This document shows positions 54,173-64,000 of a stretch of DNA of 64,000 bases, one piece after another. The position numbers and the translations under genes are program-made. The stretch is from contig OX291551.1 in assembly GCA_946406115.1 (NCBI GenBank), positions 5,518,001-5,582,000 of the forward strand, read 5' to 3'. The first letter of the stretch is position 1, and each line of letters begins with the position of its first letter. The notes beneath the pieces were generated by a model. The model ran no database searches, was not told the origin of the DNA, and saw nothing but the letters and a program-made list of their open reading frames with translations. The stretch comes from Apoda limacodes. Lineage: Eukaryota; Arthropoda; Insecta; Lepidoptera; Limacodidae.

Positions 54173-56490
54173 TTTATAAGTATTTAGTATATTTTGTTTA
54201 AAATATACAGGGTTTAGTTTTTATGTATATTATTTTATATTATTTATTTAAGTTTTATTGTATTTTTAATTAATAATAAATTATAATGTTAAGTAAAAAT
54301 AATATTGGAAAAACTAAAGTTATAAGTAACAAGAATCCTTATATGATTAAAAATATATTTATTTATTTGTTTATTGATATTTAACGTCAAAACAAAGCAT
54401 CCGATTGACCTTATTTTTAGTACAAAATTAGTTGGAGATATAAAAAAGGATACTGAATACTTTAAGTTTCCACCGAGAGTTACCACAGCAATATATTTTT
54501 CCGCGAGTGTACCAAAGGGAACTACTCCTTCACTGTGTGACGTTATAATATTTATGCCTTAACATTTTGTAGTGCAATATTTTTTTATTCAAGCTTTAGT
54601 CAATAAATTTAGGTAATAGCGCGAAGATATGCATTATTAGTAAACAATTTTCAATAAACGTACTACCCATAGCAAAATGCATCTTTTAATTATATTTGTA
54701 GTTCTTGAGAATGGCGCCTTCAAATATACAAGTACAGTAAATTTATACATTAGCTGAGAAGAAGTTATGATTTCTTTTATAAAAGTTTTAAAGCTAACAA
54801 AATATAAGTACCAATGACTTAAATTTAAAATATTAAATCTTAGAATAAAATTGTTGAAGTAGGTTAGGTAGTAAATTAGGTAAGTAAAGTTACAAATTAA
54901 AAATCAACCCAAAATTAATTGCGAAGTGTAGTAATCCAGCTTCCGATTCATTGTTTGCAGCGTGAGAATGGTGGTTGTTAAAATGAACGAGGATTGGAGG
55001 TAGCTTATATAAAAATGAAGTCACACTCCATATACACTTCAAAGGTAGTTTTGTAACTTTTATCAGGAATGCTGTTTAGAAATTAAACATTAAAAATTGA
55101 AACGGCTTACAGTAAATCAGCATTATTTTTAATAGTATCTGCCGCATACTTTATTTATTTTATTTTTTTGTCAATGACGAACCAGTAATTCAAAAACTAG
55201 ACTTTGACAAATCGAATTTAAACATAATAAAATTGGTACTTCGTGTTAGATTGTTTTGAATATAATAATTTAATGCTTAAAAATAATTTTAATAAGCAAT
55301 TAGTATATTTATTACAAGATCTTATGTCTTTTCTTGTAATTAAGATTATTACCGTATATCCGCTGGAGGAACAAAATGATAAAGTTAATTTTGTTTGGGA
55401 GCAATTAATAAATTTAATAGTTACCGGATATCTGTTAGATGAAAAAAAAACCGAATATTTATGAACGGTCAATACATTTATTGTATTTTCATATTAAGAA
55501 ATGGGGACATTTCCTACATATTATTAAAAATAATAACCAATACCGGAAGGCCGGTAGTGGGATGACACGTCACGAATCGCGTGATCCGGTAGGGTGTGAT
55601 GATGTGGGGTTTTGGCAATAGAACCATTCGTCGTTATAAGGCCAGGGATCGTTGATTGAGAAGAAAATCACAGTAGACGCTAGTGGGTCACAATGTGCTA
55701 CCTAGGAACAGCGATGGGTTAAACTACGGCTAGATTGTGCCATCATTACTGTTTGGTAAATTAAATTATATTAGTTAAGATAGGAAAAAATCAGTAAAAA
55801 TATTTTATGTTCGTTGTGAAATCGTTTAGGTTGTGTTTTCCCATGTACCTTGTACCATGGTCCTTTGAAAATTGCAGGCAGGTTAACCTCTACATGGCTT
55901 TAGGCTAAATAATCATGATATGGCGGCAAAACACAAATCGAAGTTGTGCGGCAAGTAATTTTACAAAATAGCCAGAAAATCATGTTGAAAATTTCAGTAT
56001 GTGTTAATTTACTAGGACCGGTATTAAGGTCCCTTGTTTATATTTCAAACTTATCTTTTTTCATAATTTCAATTGAAGATGTCTAATTCAACATTGAAAC
56101 ATTATAATGACGAGTTCGCCTCTTCTGTTGGTTAGAAATGTATCGTAGAAAGAAATTTCAGTTACCACATCAAGTAGGAATATTAATAGGATCTTGTTCT
56201 GGGACATATTCAGCTAGGAACAGCATAACCTTCAATAAAATTAGAAGTGGGAATTAAAATTGCACCAGCCATAATAATAATTACATAGCCTACTAAACTA
56301 CTCTGAAATACCTCCAAAACGACTGGGTTTACTACTTATTTGACACAACGGTTTTCGGATCCTACCACTTTCGACGATCACGCTTGGCAAAATAAAATCA
56401 TTATCTACATCAATTTTAAATATTAGATTTATTTATTTTCTTCCTCATTCATCGTTGAGTGATAGTGGGGCTGAGGCTTCGAAGTTTTAA
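54173..56490. other. AT-rich intergenic stretch with unassigned short frames
   Basis: 54374-54562 (+) has a 62-codon frame with a coding-like section (STKLVGDIKKDTEYFKFPPR) and 55243-55464 (+) a 73-codon frame; neither has a family I recognise. 55545-55700 has GC-richer text (ggaaggccggtagtgggatg) that looks repeat-derived. No supported gene. Confidence 0.35.
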
Positions 56491-56554
56491 ATTTACAACT
56501 TTACAGTTAAATTTCAAGTAGAATTTACAACTTTACAGTTAAATTTCAAGTAGA
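56491..56554. repeat. 32-bp tandem duplication
   Basis: Two identical units, each atttacaactttacagttaa followed by atttcaagtaga. Confidence 0.95.
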
Positions 56555-56699
56555 AAAGGAAATTTGGAGTAGAAAGGAATTTAACTGAGGACTGCTTTCT
56601 CGTCTCATAGAGTCGAAATTGCTAAAAAATAACTCTTTTTCAAGTTTTATTCCAAAACTGATTTTTTCCCACACACATTTATTTGGTTTATCGCTCCGT

Positions 56700-56830
56700 G
56701 TTCCACAAGTTTATGTTTCTAACTGAAATATGAGGTCATTGTTGGCGGCTGCGATGCAGCGGTAGAGCAAAGTAATCGTGAAACAGAACTATCAGCGAAT
56801 GTAGCAAATTGTTGCACAGTGGCGCCACAG
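56700..56830 (+). repeat. ACGAGGTCATTGT-core repeat, copy f
   Basis: The core variant tgaaatatgaggtcattgt (56724-56742) is followed by tggcggctgcgatgcagcgg. It lies directly before the SINE at 56850. Confidence 0.6.
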
Positions 56831-56849
56831 GTAAAACCACTAAAGTATC

Positions 56850-57495
56850 CTCATCCTTATCAGCCTTATACGTCCCCACTATTGGGGTACGGCCTACCTT
56901 CACCGAAGGTGATTTGGGCCATAGTCTACACACGGACTTAACCCGCCAGCACTCGCGCCTCTAGAAATTACACGGGCACTTGCGTGTAAAGCATTTTGCT
57001 CACATTTATGAATGTCATTAAATGCAGGTTTTACTAAGTAATATTTTTACTTTTTTATTTTATTAAATAAAATTACACTTTAGTTATTCTAGAAAATATA
57101 TATTCAAAACTTTTTCTACAATATCTTTTTTTAAAATTTAATTAACAACGAACTTCCTCGTACAAGCGACTAGCGCATACTGGCGATAAGTGAGTTGTAT
57201 CCAAGGGCAGAGGACGGAACAAAACTCAGCTACTGAATGAAAGATGTCCATGCGCATAATTTTGAAAATATGGCGCGTGTTTTAAATTTACTGTGAGCAA
57301 AATGCTCATAGCGCGAGTGCTCGCGGGTTAATATATGTATTTTATGTTGACATATGCAGGTTTACCCACAATGTTTTCCATTACCGCTAAGCGAGTGGTG
57401 TAAATAATCAATGTGCTTTAGAAATAAAAAAAAAATACTCATTGTTACACGCAGGACTTGAACCTCCGCCACTCAGAACGCAAGGTGAAATTGTA
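56850..57495 (-). mobile_element. SINE, reverse copy, interrupted by a MITE
   Basis: The 3' part is at 56850-56937 (ttatacgtccccactattgg, ..., ggtgatttgggccatagtc). The 5' part with the tRNA-like head is at 57332-57495 (aggtttacccacaatgtttt, ..., ggacttgaacctccgcca at about 57454). Removing the intervening TTAA-flanked element joins the two parts in the order seen at 15720-16015. Confidence 0.78.
56942..57327. mobile_element. TTAA-flanked MITE (piggyBac-like), 386 bp
   Basis: The left end CCCGCCAGCACTCGCGC and the right end (reverse complement) CCCGCGAGCACTCGCGC differ at one base. Sub-terminal agcattttgctcaca is also inverted on both sides. TTAA is directly outside both ends (56938-56941 and 57328-57331), the piggyBac-type target. 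It is non-coding, so it needs a transposase from elsewhere. Confidence 0.85.
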
Positions 57496-59745
57496 TGGGA
57501 AATGATATTTAATAGTCAAGTCTACTTAAAGCTAGGTGTACATGTTATTTAACACAATTGATGAGACGTAATCTATTTCATGGACATTAAAATCCGGTAT
57601 TAATACTATCCAACACAATTAATCAAACATGTCTTTCGAGGTTCTTAAAATTCAATCATTAAGGGGGAGAAGGGCAGTGGGCAGTTTGCTTGGATAATAA
57701 TGTTATTATAATCAACTTTACGTAAAACTTGGAAAACATACGAATAAAACAAAGTACTGACTAAACCATCATCAATTTGGAGCACGCGTTGTAGGTATTT
57801 GTATTGAAGGCATCGTTAAAAAGAGATCTTTTGAAAATCAATCCATAAGGGTGTGAGCCGCGTGTAGCTGCGAAGCAATACTATAACTTTATCAAACGGA
57901 AATACGAAACTTTTGTAGGAATGATGTAATAATATTTGTTTATGTTAGGTTTTTTTTTAATTCAACTCCTAAGATTATGAAAGCGCATAACATTTTTTTA
58001 ATTGACTGCCATCATCGCCCAACTCAAATCGCTAAGGATAAAAATAATAAAGTTACATTACGGTTTTACTTCATGTCGTAGGAGAAAATCTTTTAAATTC
58101 CAAACCCTCGTCGGGATGTTACAATATAGGGTAAACTTTACAGTTTGTTAATTAAAACAACTCTACAAATCTCAAAGTATATGCGAGCGAAGCCGCGGGT
58201 GAAAAGCTAGTATAAAATATCAATCGAATAAATGAAACTTATTAAAAAAAAAGTCCTAAGTAAAGTTTACTGGTCATGTTGTACGAATCTTCACTGCCCT
58301 TTTAATTATTAATAATAATTTTGCAGGCGAATAATAAATTATATTATAAATATAAGTTTGCACATTTTATCACGTATTCAATTTTAAAAGTATTTTTAGC
58401 CAACTCACATTGAATTAACTAGCGCAGAATATTCTGACGTGAAAGTTAAATCTCTTCCAAACTTTTAGTGCACACAACTTTTAGCATCCGTCGTCGCCTT
58501 CAGCTACTTCACGAATAATCTCGTATTTCAGTTGGAATGGCTTACCTCTCGCACAGAAGCCTGGTAATGCATTCGAAAGTTTTATAGTGAAAGAAGAGTA
58601 TACCACAGCCTAAACATTCAATTCATTCACACAGTCTTCCATCAAAGGCATATGTCGTCACACTGTGGTTAGTCGGGTGCTATCCAGCTATAGTCATACA
58701 TTTTGTCGCGGTGCCATGACTGTCTCGACGTTGTCGGATTTATCAAAGACGATGACTGACTGTACGAAGAATAAAATGAATGTGACGGTTGATATTATAT
58801 TGTAGAAGAATGTAGCTATAGTCTGCTCTAAAATTAATAATGATCAAAGGTAAAGGATTAACTAGTTTTTTCTAATAGTTTGATTTAAAGTTAATGGTAT
58901 ATAGTTTATTATGTTTATAAATCACATAACATAATCTACTTGATGGTATATTAATAGGGCATTGAAGCTGCATGTTTACATACAAAATGCAAATATATGC
59001 TAAATGTAGTAATTCAATCATGAATTTAAATGTTTGTTTTATATACAATAAAAATATTGTAAACAATGGAATATATTTGCAGTTCAATATTTCAATCCAT
59101 GTCCTGGTCCAGCCGTTTATGCGTGAAGAAGTTACAAACAAACATACACACACACTTACACACTCACAATCTTTCGCCTTTATAATATTACTGTAAATGT
59201 GATGTGAAATGATTGTAATGTTTAACGCGCAGATGCGTCATTTCATTACATATTAGCTTATGGTTTGAAGCGACCGGAAATTCAGTATTGGATTTCGCTT
59301 ATTTCCAACGTACGTATAGATGCTTTGACGGTTAAGTAGAGAATTAATGAATTGGAAAGCACTAACGATTTGTTAATCGTGCAGCTGAATGCGATTAGTA
59401 ATCGAAATATATTCATGTAACAGAATGTGGTGTTGAGTAATAGAATATTAAAAAAAACACATTTTGTTAAAGTATAAATTGAAATTGCACACTCTGAGTT
59501 GCTTACGTAGTTACGAAAACAGCTGTTACAAATAAAAGTAATTTTCTATGAACGCCAGCTTTTGTAGAGAGTAAGTAACGAAATACTATGGCGTGAGTAA
59601 TAAAATAGCAAATTCGTGTAGTCGCATACAAGAGTTTATCTATGACTGAGAAAATACAACACTCATAAACACATAAAATGAATATTCTGGTCAATTTGAA
59701 ACTTAGTATTAAGTTTAAGGCTTCCTTTCTTCTTCCATCCTTTAA
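57496..59745. other. AT-rich intergenic stretch with a few repeat ends
   Basis: A Helitron-like end (gcgaagccgcgggtgaaaag, CTAGT at 58207-58211) and copy g of the ACGAGGT core (58513-58530, reverse: aataatctcgtatttca) are the only assigned items. A short CA-type run is near 59145-59165. No gene is seen. Confidence 0.45.
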
Positions 59746-59899
59746 AAAATCGATTCACTGACTTGCTTTACTTTATAAAATCGATTCACTGCCTTGCTTT
59801 ACTTTATAAAATCGATTCACTGCCTTGCTTTACTTTATAAAATCGATTCACTGCCTTGCTTTACTTTATAAAATCGATTCACTGCCTTGCTTTACTTTA
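59746..59899. repeat. 31-bp tandem repeat, five units
   Basis: The unit is aaaatcgattcactgccttg then ctttactttat. Units start at 59746, 59777, 59808, 59839 and 59870; the first has one mismatch (A for C in ctgacttg) and the last lacks the final base. Confidence 0.96.
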
Positions 59900-60240
59900 A
59901 GTCTCAAAATTGTGGAAAAAATAACATATCTTTACACACTCTTGTAGAACAACGTTACTGTTTTTATTTTTAGATATCTATAAAAACATTGCGTTAAAAA
60001 ATTATTCCCAATCCTCTAGTTTTTGATTCCGACGAAAATGTAAAGTAATCACAAAGCTATAAAGTTAATGTAACAGATTTTCGATAACTTGAATAATATA
60101 ATTTTAATAAATTTATTTATGATTTACATTAAATACTCCAGATTTATTACTCTTAGACACATTTTTGTGTCACAGAGAAGTGGACCTTAAAATCAGGATT
60201 GTTGTCACTATAATATCAATATCAGTTTACACTACCCTTC

Positions 60241-61256
60241 CAGTGATGCCCGATGTATGAGAAATTTCGTAATTTTACGAGACCAAGCGGTCTCTGTACG
60301 AGATACAAAAGGAATAAAAATCTCGTACATTTATTTACGAGATTCATGTTGACTGACTGCACCATGTATCCAAGCCAAAATATTATAAAAAGTAATATGA
60401 CCTCGTAATAAACAAATAAAACAATAGACTTTATCGACTTACTCAGCACATCTCTAGATTCATTCATACATGTATTTTTTGTAGTTGTCCTTGTCGCAAT
60501 AATGTTTACATCGGATTCTTATCACTCCCGCTCTAATCCCGTACTAGTTGAAGTTTTTAAAGTACCAGTATATTTTGATGTTCCATCCTTATTTTTCAGT
60601 GATTAATATTATTTATTATTAATGGAGAAGACTACCTGTTGTCAAAGCTTACTACCCACAACGGCTTCAAGATATTAAAGATCCTGATGAGTTCTGCGCA
60701 ATGTTCCTTAAAACTGAATAATTCTCCGAATTGGTCAGTTTCACTCTCACAGTTCTGTATTTGCCTTACGCAAATGCAAATTGTGTGCGTGTTTTCAGTA
60801 AAACCAATTTAATACCACACCTTAAAAATCGTTTTATTACAGTTACAGTAAACTTTTAGCTGCCGATAGAGCTAAAGGTCAAAATCGTCAAGGAAATTGC
60901 ATAACATTTGAACCCTCAAGAAAATGTATTCAAGAACGACAGCTGAAAAACTGTTGAACACAAACAAAGAGGATTTTAGCAATATCCCTGACAATTTAAT
61001 ATAATTAGCCATATTAATAATATAGAGTTTGTACTTACATAGAATTCATTCTATTAATTAATAATCGCAGTAATTATTTGTTTCATTTAACACCACAAGC
61101 TTAAAGAATACATCTAACTTAAAACAGCTAGAAGTAAATGCATTGTGTAAATAATGGAATTTATGATATTTTTACTTATACGAGATTATGTTCTGAAATA
61201 ACGAGATATTTGGCAACTCTAGTACGAGGCAAAAAATTCGATGTCTGGCAACCCTG
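60241..61256 (+). mobile_element. hAT transposon derivative, 1016 bp, 8-bp TSD
   Basis: The left end is CAGTGATGCCCGATGT and the right end (reverse complement) CAGGGTTGCCAGACAT, a hAT-like imperfect TIR. The flanking 8-mers are tacccttc (60233-60240) and tatccttc (61257-61264), 7 of 8 equal. Inside, 60623-60859 encodes a transposase dimerisation-domain remnant in the same orientation. Most of the transposase is missing, so this is an internally deleted copy, not an active one. Confidence 0.82.
60623..60859 (+). pseudogene. hAT transposase C-terminal (dimerisation domain) remnant
   Basis: One frame, with an internal TAA at 60719-60721 and a stop at 60857-60859, reads VVKAYYPQRLQDIKDPDEFC then AMFLKTE-stop-FSELVSFTLTVLYL, PYANANCVRVFSKTNLIPH and LKNRF. 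The hAT dimerisation pattern is F..L..(F/L)AL.VL.LP.ANA...R.FS..N.IK...RNR; the conserved LP, ANA, RVFS and N positions are kept. The RNase-H catalytic DDE region is absent. Confidence 0.75.
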
Positions 61257-61264
61257 TATCCTTC

Positions 61265-62356
61265 ATTCCCGCCTACTCGGCTGGACTGAGCGGACGTGTG
61301 GTTATGACAGTATGCACGACATTATGTGTAAGTTTATTTAAAATAAATGAGTATACTTATATATTAATAAATAGTACACCTTGATAAAGAGGAAAACTGA
61401 TGATTTGTTAGTATCCTTATAGTTTTTGCGTCATAAGTATTTAAATCAGTGTCCTTCATTGAAAATGATAAGTCATTAAATATTTTTACATAGGTTTTTT
61501 TGGGCTTGAAGGCGAATTATCTACCTATTAAATTGCAAGGGAAAATATAATGTGGATATCTATATATTTGAAAAACTTATTATGAATCGATTCTGTGCTT
61601 TACTTATACTTTCGAGTAATTTACTCAAATACAAGTTATAAAGTTTTCGCCGTCATGAAATGTTATGATTTAGAATTTTTGCTAATGTGAATTAGAATCA
61701 TTATTCGTTGTATTAGCAATGTTTGTCGCAAATAAGTGCATATATCACTTGAATATGAAAAAATCATATTATATAGCTAATGGGCTAAGTAAGTTATATG
61801 TCATAAACCTCTCAAAAACCTGAGATAGTGCACTACTTAGGTCGTTTACAATTTCTTTTATTTCTGTCAAAATCAAATAAAAGAGAAGTGTCATCTGCAA
61901 ATAATGCAATCTTGCTCAGTTTCTCCACAAAAATTTAAAAAAACTTCTATTATTGGTATTGGAACATGGCTTAAATGATAAAATCGGCAAAGTTTTTTTT
62001 GAAACAGAACTTGGCCCTTCGTTTACATTTGTTTTATTTGTTGGAAATCATTACTTTTTGTGAAGTATAGGTCATCTTAGGAAAAGTAAGCTTAATCGGC
62101 AAATCGCACTTGGCTATCGCAATGGACTATTTGATTTTTTGATTTGGACTGAGTTATTTTTTAAACATCAAAACTAAATAGTTAAATAAATGCTAGGAGT
62201 AGAAACACATTATGTAGGTATATACACGCATAGCTTGATTATTTTTCTTTTATTTCAGTTCAATCCACAGTATTTTCTAACACTGAACAGAAAATCTGCC
62301 GGGTTTTTGAATACATACGTTATATCTTACAGTTATTTATAAATAAATAAATTGCA
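61265..62356. other. AT-rich intergenic stretch, no gene seen
   Basis: No coding frame or repeat shared with the rest of the window was recognised. Confidence 0.45.
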
Positions 62357-62713
62357 TTATAACAGTAATAAGTAGGTACAAACTTCATGGAAATTTAAGG
62401 GTAAATAAAATATATATATGTAGTTATGTAAGATTTTGTTTTGTTTGTATAAAGGCAGCCAATAACAGGAAGTTAGTCTGCAGTTAAAGGACTCGTCAGT
62501 AAAAAACCCAATGACCCAAGTAGAATCATTTCTCTCTGTGACTGTGTGCTGTGACCCAAGGAGAGCGGAGTGTGCGCCGTACGCGACGTCTGTTGATAAA
62601 TAAGACACATTCGCTGAATTAAACACCCAATATTGTTGACGCCCAGGGACATCGCAGGAACGCCCACAAAGCCAATGTCTCGTGCCTATGGTAACATTAA
62701 ATAACTGGACCAT
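62357..62713 (-). other. open frame of 118 codons, function unknown
   Basis: The frame starts MVQLFNVTIGTRHWLCGRSC; the first ~75 codons (62713-62490) lie in a GC-richer patch, the remainder is A/T-rich and random-looking. The overlapping frame of 64 codons on the same strand (62667-62473) is equally plausible. No family is recognised. It could be repeat-derived. Confidence 0.2.
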
Positions 62714-63664
62714 AAAGTAAATGGTTTATGTTTATTTGCACATTCATTAAAATAAACCAATATAACAATATCTGAGAATGATGGTTATGGCACATTACTA
62801 GATTACCACTACTTATGAAAATATAAGTGGCATTTAGGTACAAATAAATGGCTGAACTTAACGCAAAGCAGAGTATTACTTGCTATATATTGGTGTCTAC
62901 AGCGTCTTTTTCTATGTAGCATTACTTAAGGCATGTAAATATATTGGCTGTACGGTAGCATGTATTGGCCTAGTGTTTTTATTCATTACTATGCAGTCAT
63001 TGACAATTGAGACTGGACTGCGCGCGAGTTCTTTATCTATCTGTGAAGTAAATACGGCCTACGTGAGTGAAAGAGACAAAGCTACTATTAAAGTTATGGC
63101 CACATTGTCACTTTGCCTATTTATCAAAAATGCTTAATTTTGTTAGGTTACGCAGTCCATAGATTATAAATATTCTATGGATGCAGTGCATTGAAATGAA
63201 GATCAATTCGATACAGTTGTCAGTTTTATGAAGTTTTTATAATGTAGGAACATTTTGAAACAGGAGTAAATGCAAATGCTTTAATGCGGAATTTTCACTT
63301 TTAATATGAGGTTTTAGGTAGGCTACAGCTTTTTAGGATTCATTGATAACTTGTCAACCTAACCTAACCAAGTAAGAGACCCCATGACTTTCGTACTACT
63401 GATTAGGCTAAACAGCTGTCGAAAATTTAATATCTATTCAAAAGTAATGACTAAGTATGTCAAAACATTCAATATCTATTCTTTGACTACCTTAGTGGGT
63501 CAGCGGGAGTGCTTTTACTTTGCTGACCTTAGGTGCCTAGGTTTAATACCCGCAGGGACTAACATTATTAATGAATGCATTTACAAAATAATAGTATAAT
63601 TGTTTGTATAAATAAGTCTGTCGTCTGATACGCACATGGCACTGTGTGATTTCTCCGAAATTAT
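62714..63664. other. intergenic, no gene seen
   Basis: A GC-richer patch at 63005-63110 and short frames of 71-85 codons are present, without recognisable family. Confidence 0.4.
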
Positions 63665-63930
63665 AATAGGACATTGTGTATTCAGGATGGTGTGGAGAAA
63701 ATTACCAACGAAATGCTATTCAGAAGCATAAAGCCGAAACGAGTTTGAAATTTCCGTACCACCCGTGTTACACACAATGATTTTCATCACATTTGCAAGT
63801 AAATAAATAAAAAAGTCAGGTGAATGAATCAATAAACTCAACAAAACACAATTCAATTGGTGGGAATAGAAGTAGAGAAAACAATGCCACAGCGATATCT
63901 AGAGAAATTATTAATTTAAACGTTGTTATG
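63665..63930 (+). repeat. palindrome-bearing dispersed repeat, copy 2
   Basis: It begins with the same ttgtgtatt near the start and shares ggagaaaattac, gattttcatcacatttgcaa and aaactcaacaaaacacaatt with 44735-44990. The inverted arms are no longer perfect. Confidence 0.7.
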
Positions 63931-64000
63931 AAAATATTATTGTTTATTATAGTTGCAATTGTTTTTATCTACTTTCAAAATAAATATACGAATAAATACT

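Noticed and set aside
59746..59899. CRISPR-like array
   Set aside because: The 31-bp units are adjacent without unique spacers, and the DNA is eukaryotic; it is a minisatellite. The same applies to 48199-48291.

Overview
The window looks like one stretch of nuclear DNA from a lepidopteran insect (moth or butterfly). It is AT-rich and intron-containing, and it is crowded with repeats typical of Lepidoptera: a tail reading GGCGCGCCATAGAGGAGGC with an ATG-rich end, tRNA-headed SINEs, CTAGT-ended Helitron-like copies, and jockey/CR1-like non-LTR retrotransposons. I see no prokaryotic or viral gene organisation.

One host gene is convincing. Positions 28485-37679 (+) hold eight coding exons of a TMTC2-type protein (transmembrane O-mannosyltransferase with TPR repeats, endoplasmic reticulum). 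Exon joins were worked out from AG/GT sites and from phase, and they give one open frame of 670 residues ending in TAG at 37677-37679. The N-terminal part of the family (the first luminal loop and early membrane helices) is missing. I could not find it in the 28 kb upstream, so those exons are probably outside the window or too short to see by eye.

Layout: 1-6055, jockey-like fragments, CTAGT-ended repeats, a possible Crypton-like fragment and a decayed LINE on the + strand. 6056-8090, AT-rich with little recognisable. 8090-14240, four LINE-derived pieces, one ORF1 being split by a 1262-bp inverted-repeat element with a perfect 8-bp target duplication. 14240-18500, a SINE, small repeats and a hairpin. 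18990-26370, a large block of minus-strand LINEs, including one of unusual type with a Cys-Cys-His-Cys plus RHN C-terminus. 28485-37679, the gene, whose introns contain TEs and two splice-site-spanning minisatellites. 37680-44000, 3' flank and Helitron-like repeats. 44000-64000, mostly AT-rich intergenic DNA with scattered repeats, a TTAA-flanked MITE inside a SINE, and a 1016-bp hAT derivative that still carries a transposase C-terminal remnant.

The most interesting signals are: (i) tandem ~32-33 bp arrays duplicating the intron-3 acceptor and the intron-5 donor of TMTC2, one copy giving an in-frame 11-residue alternative; (ii) a recurrent 31-33 bp tandem period at five unrelated loci; (iii) three insertions with recognisable target-site duplications, two of them nested in older elements; and (iv) a short conserved core found seven times in 64 kb.
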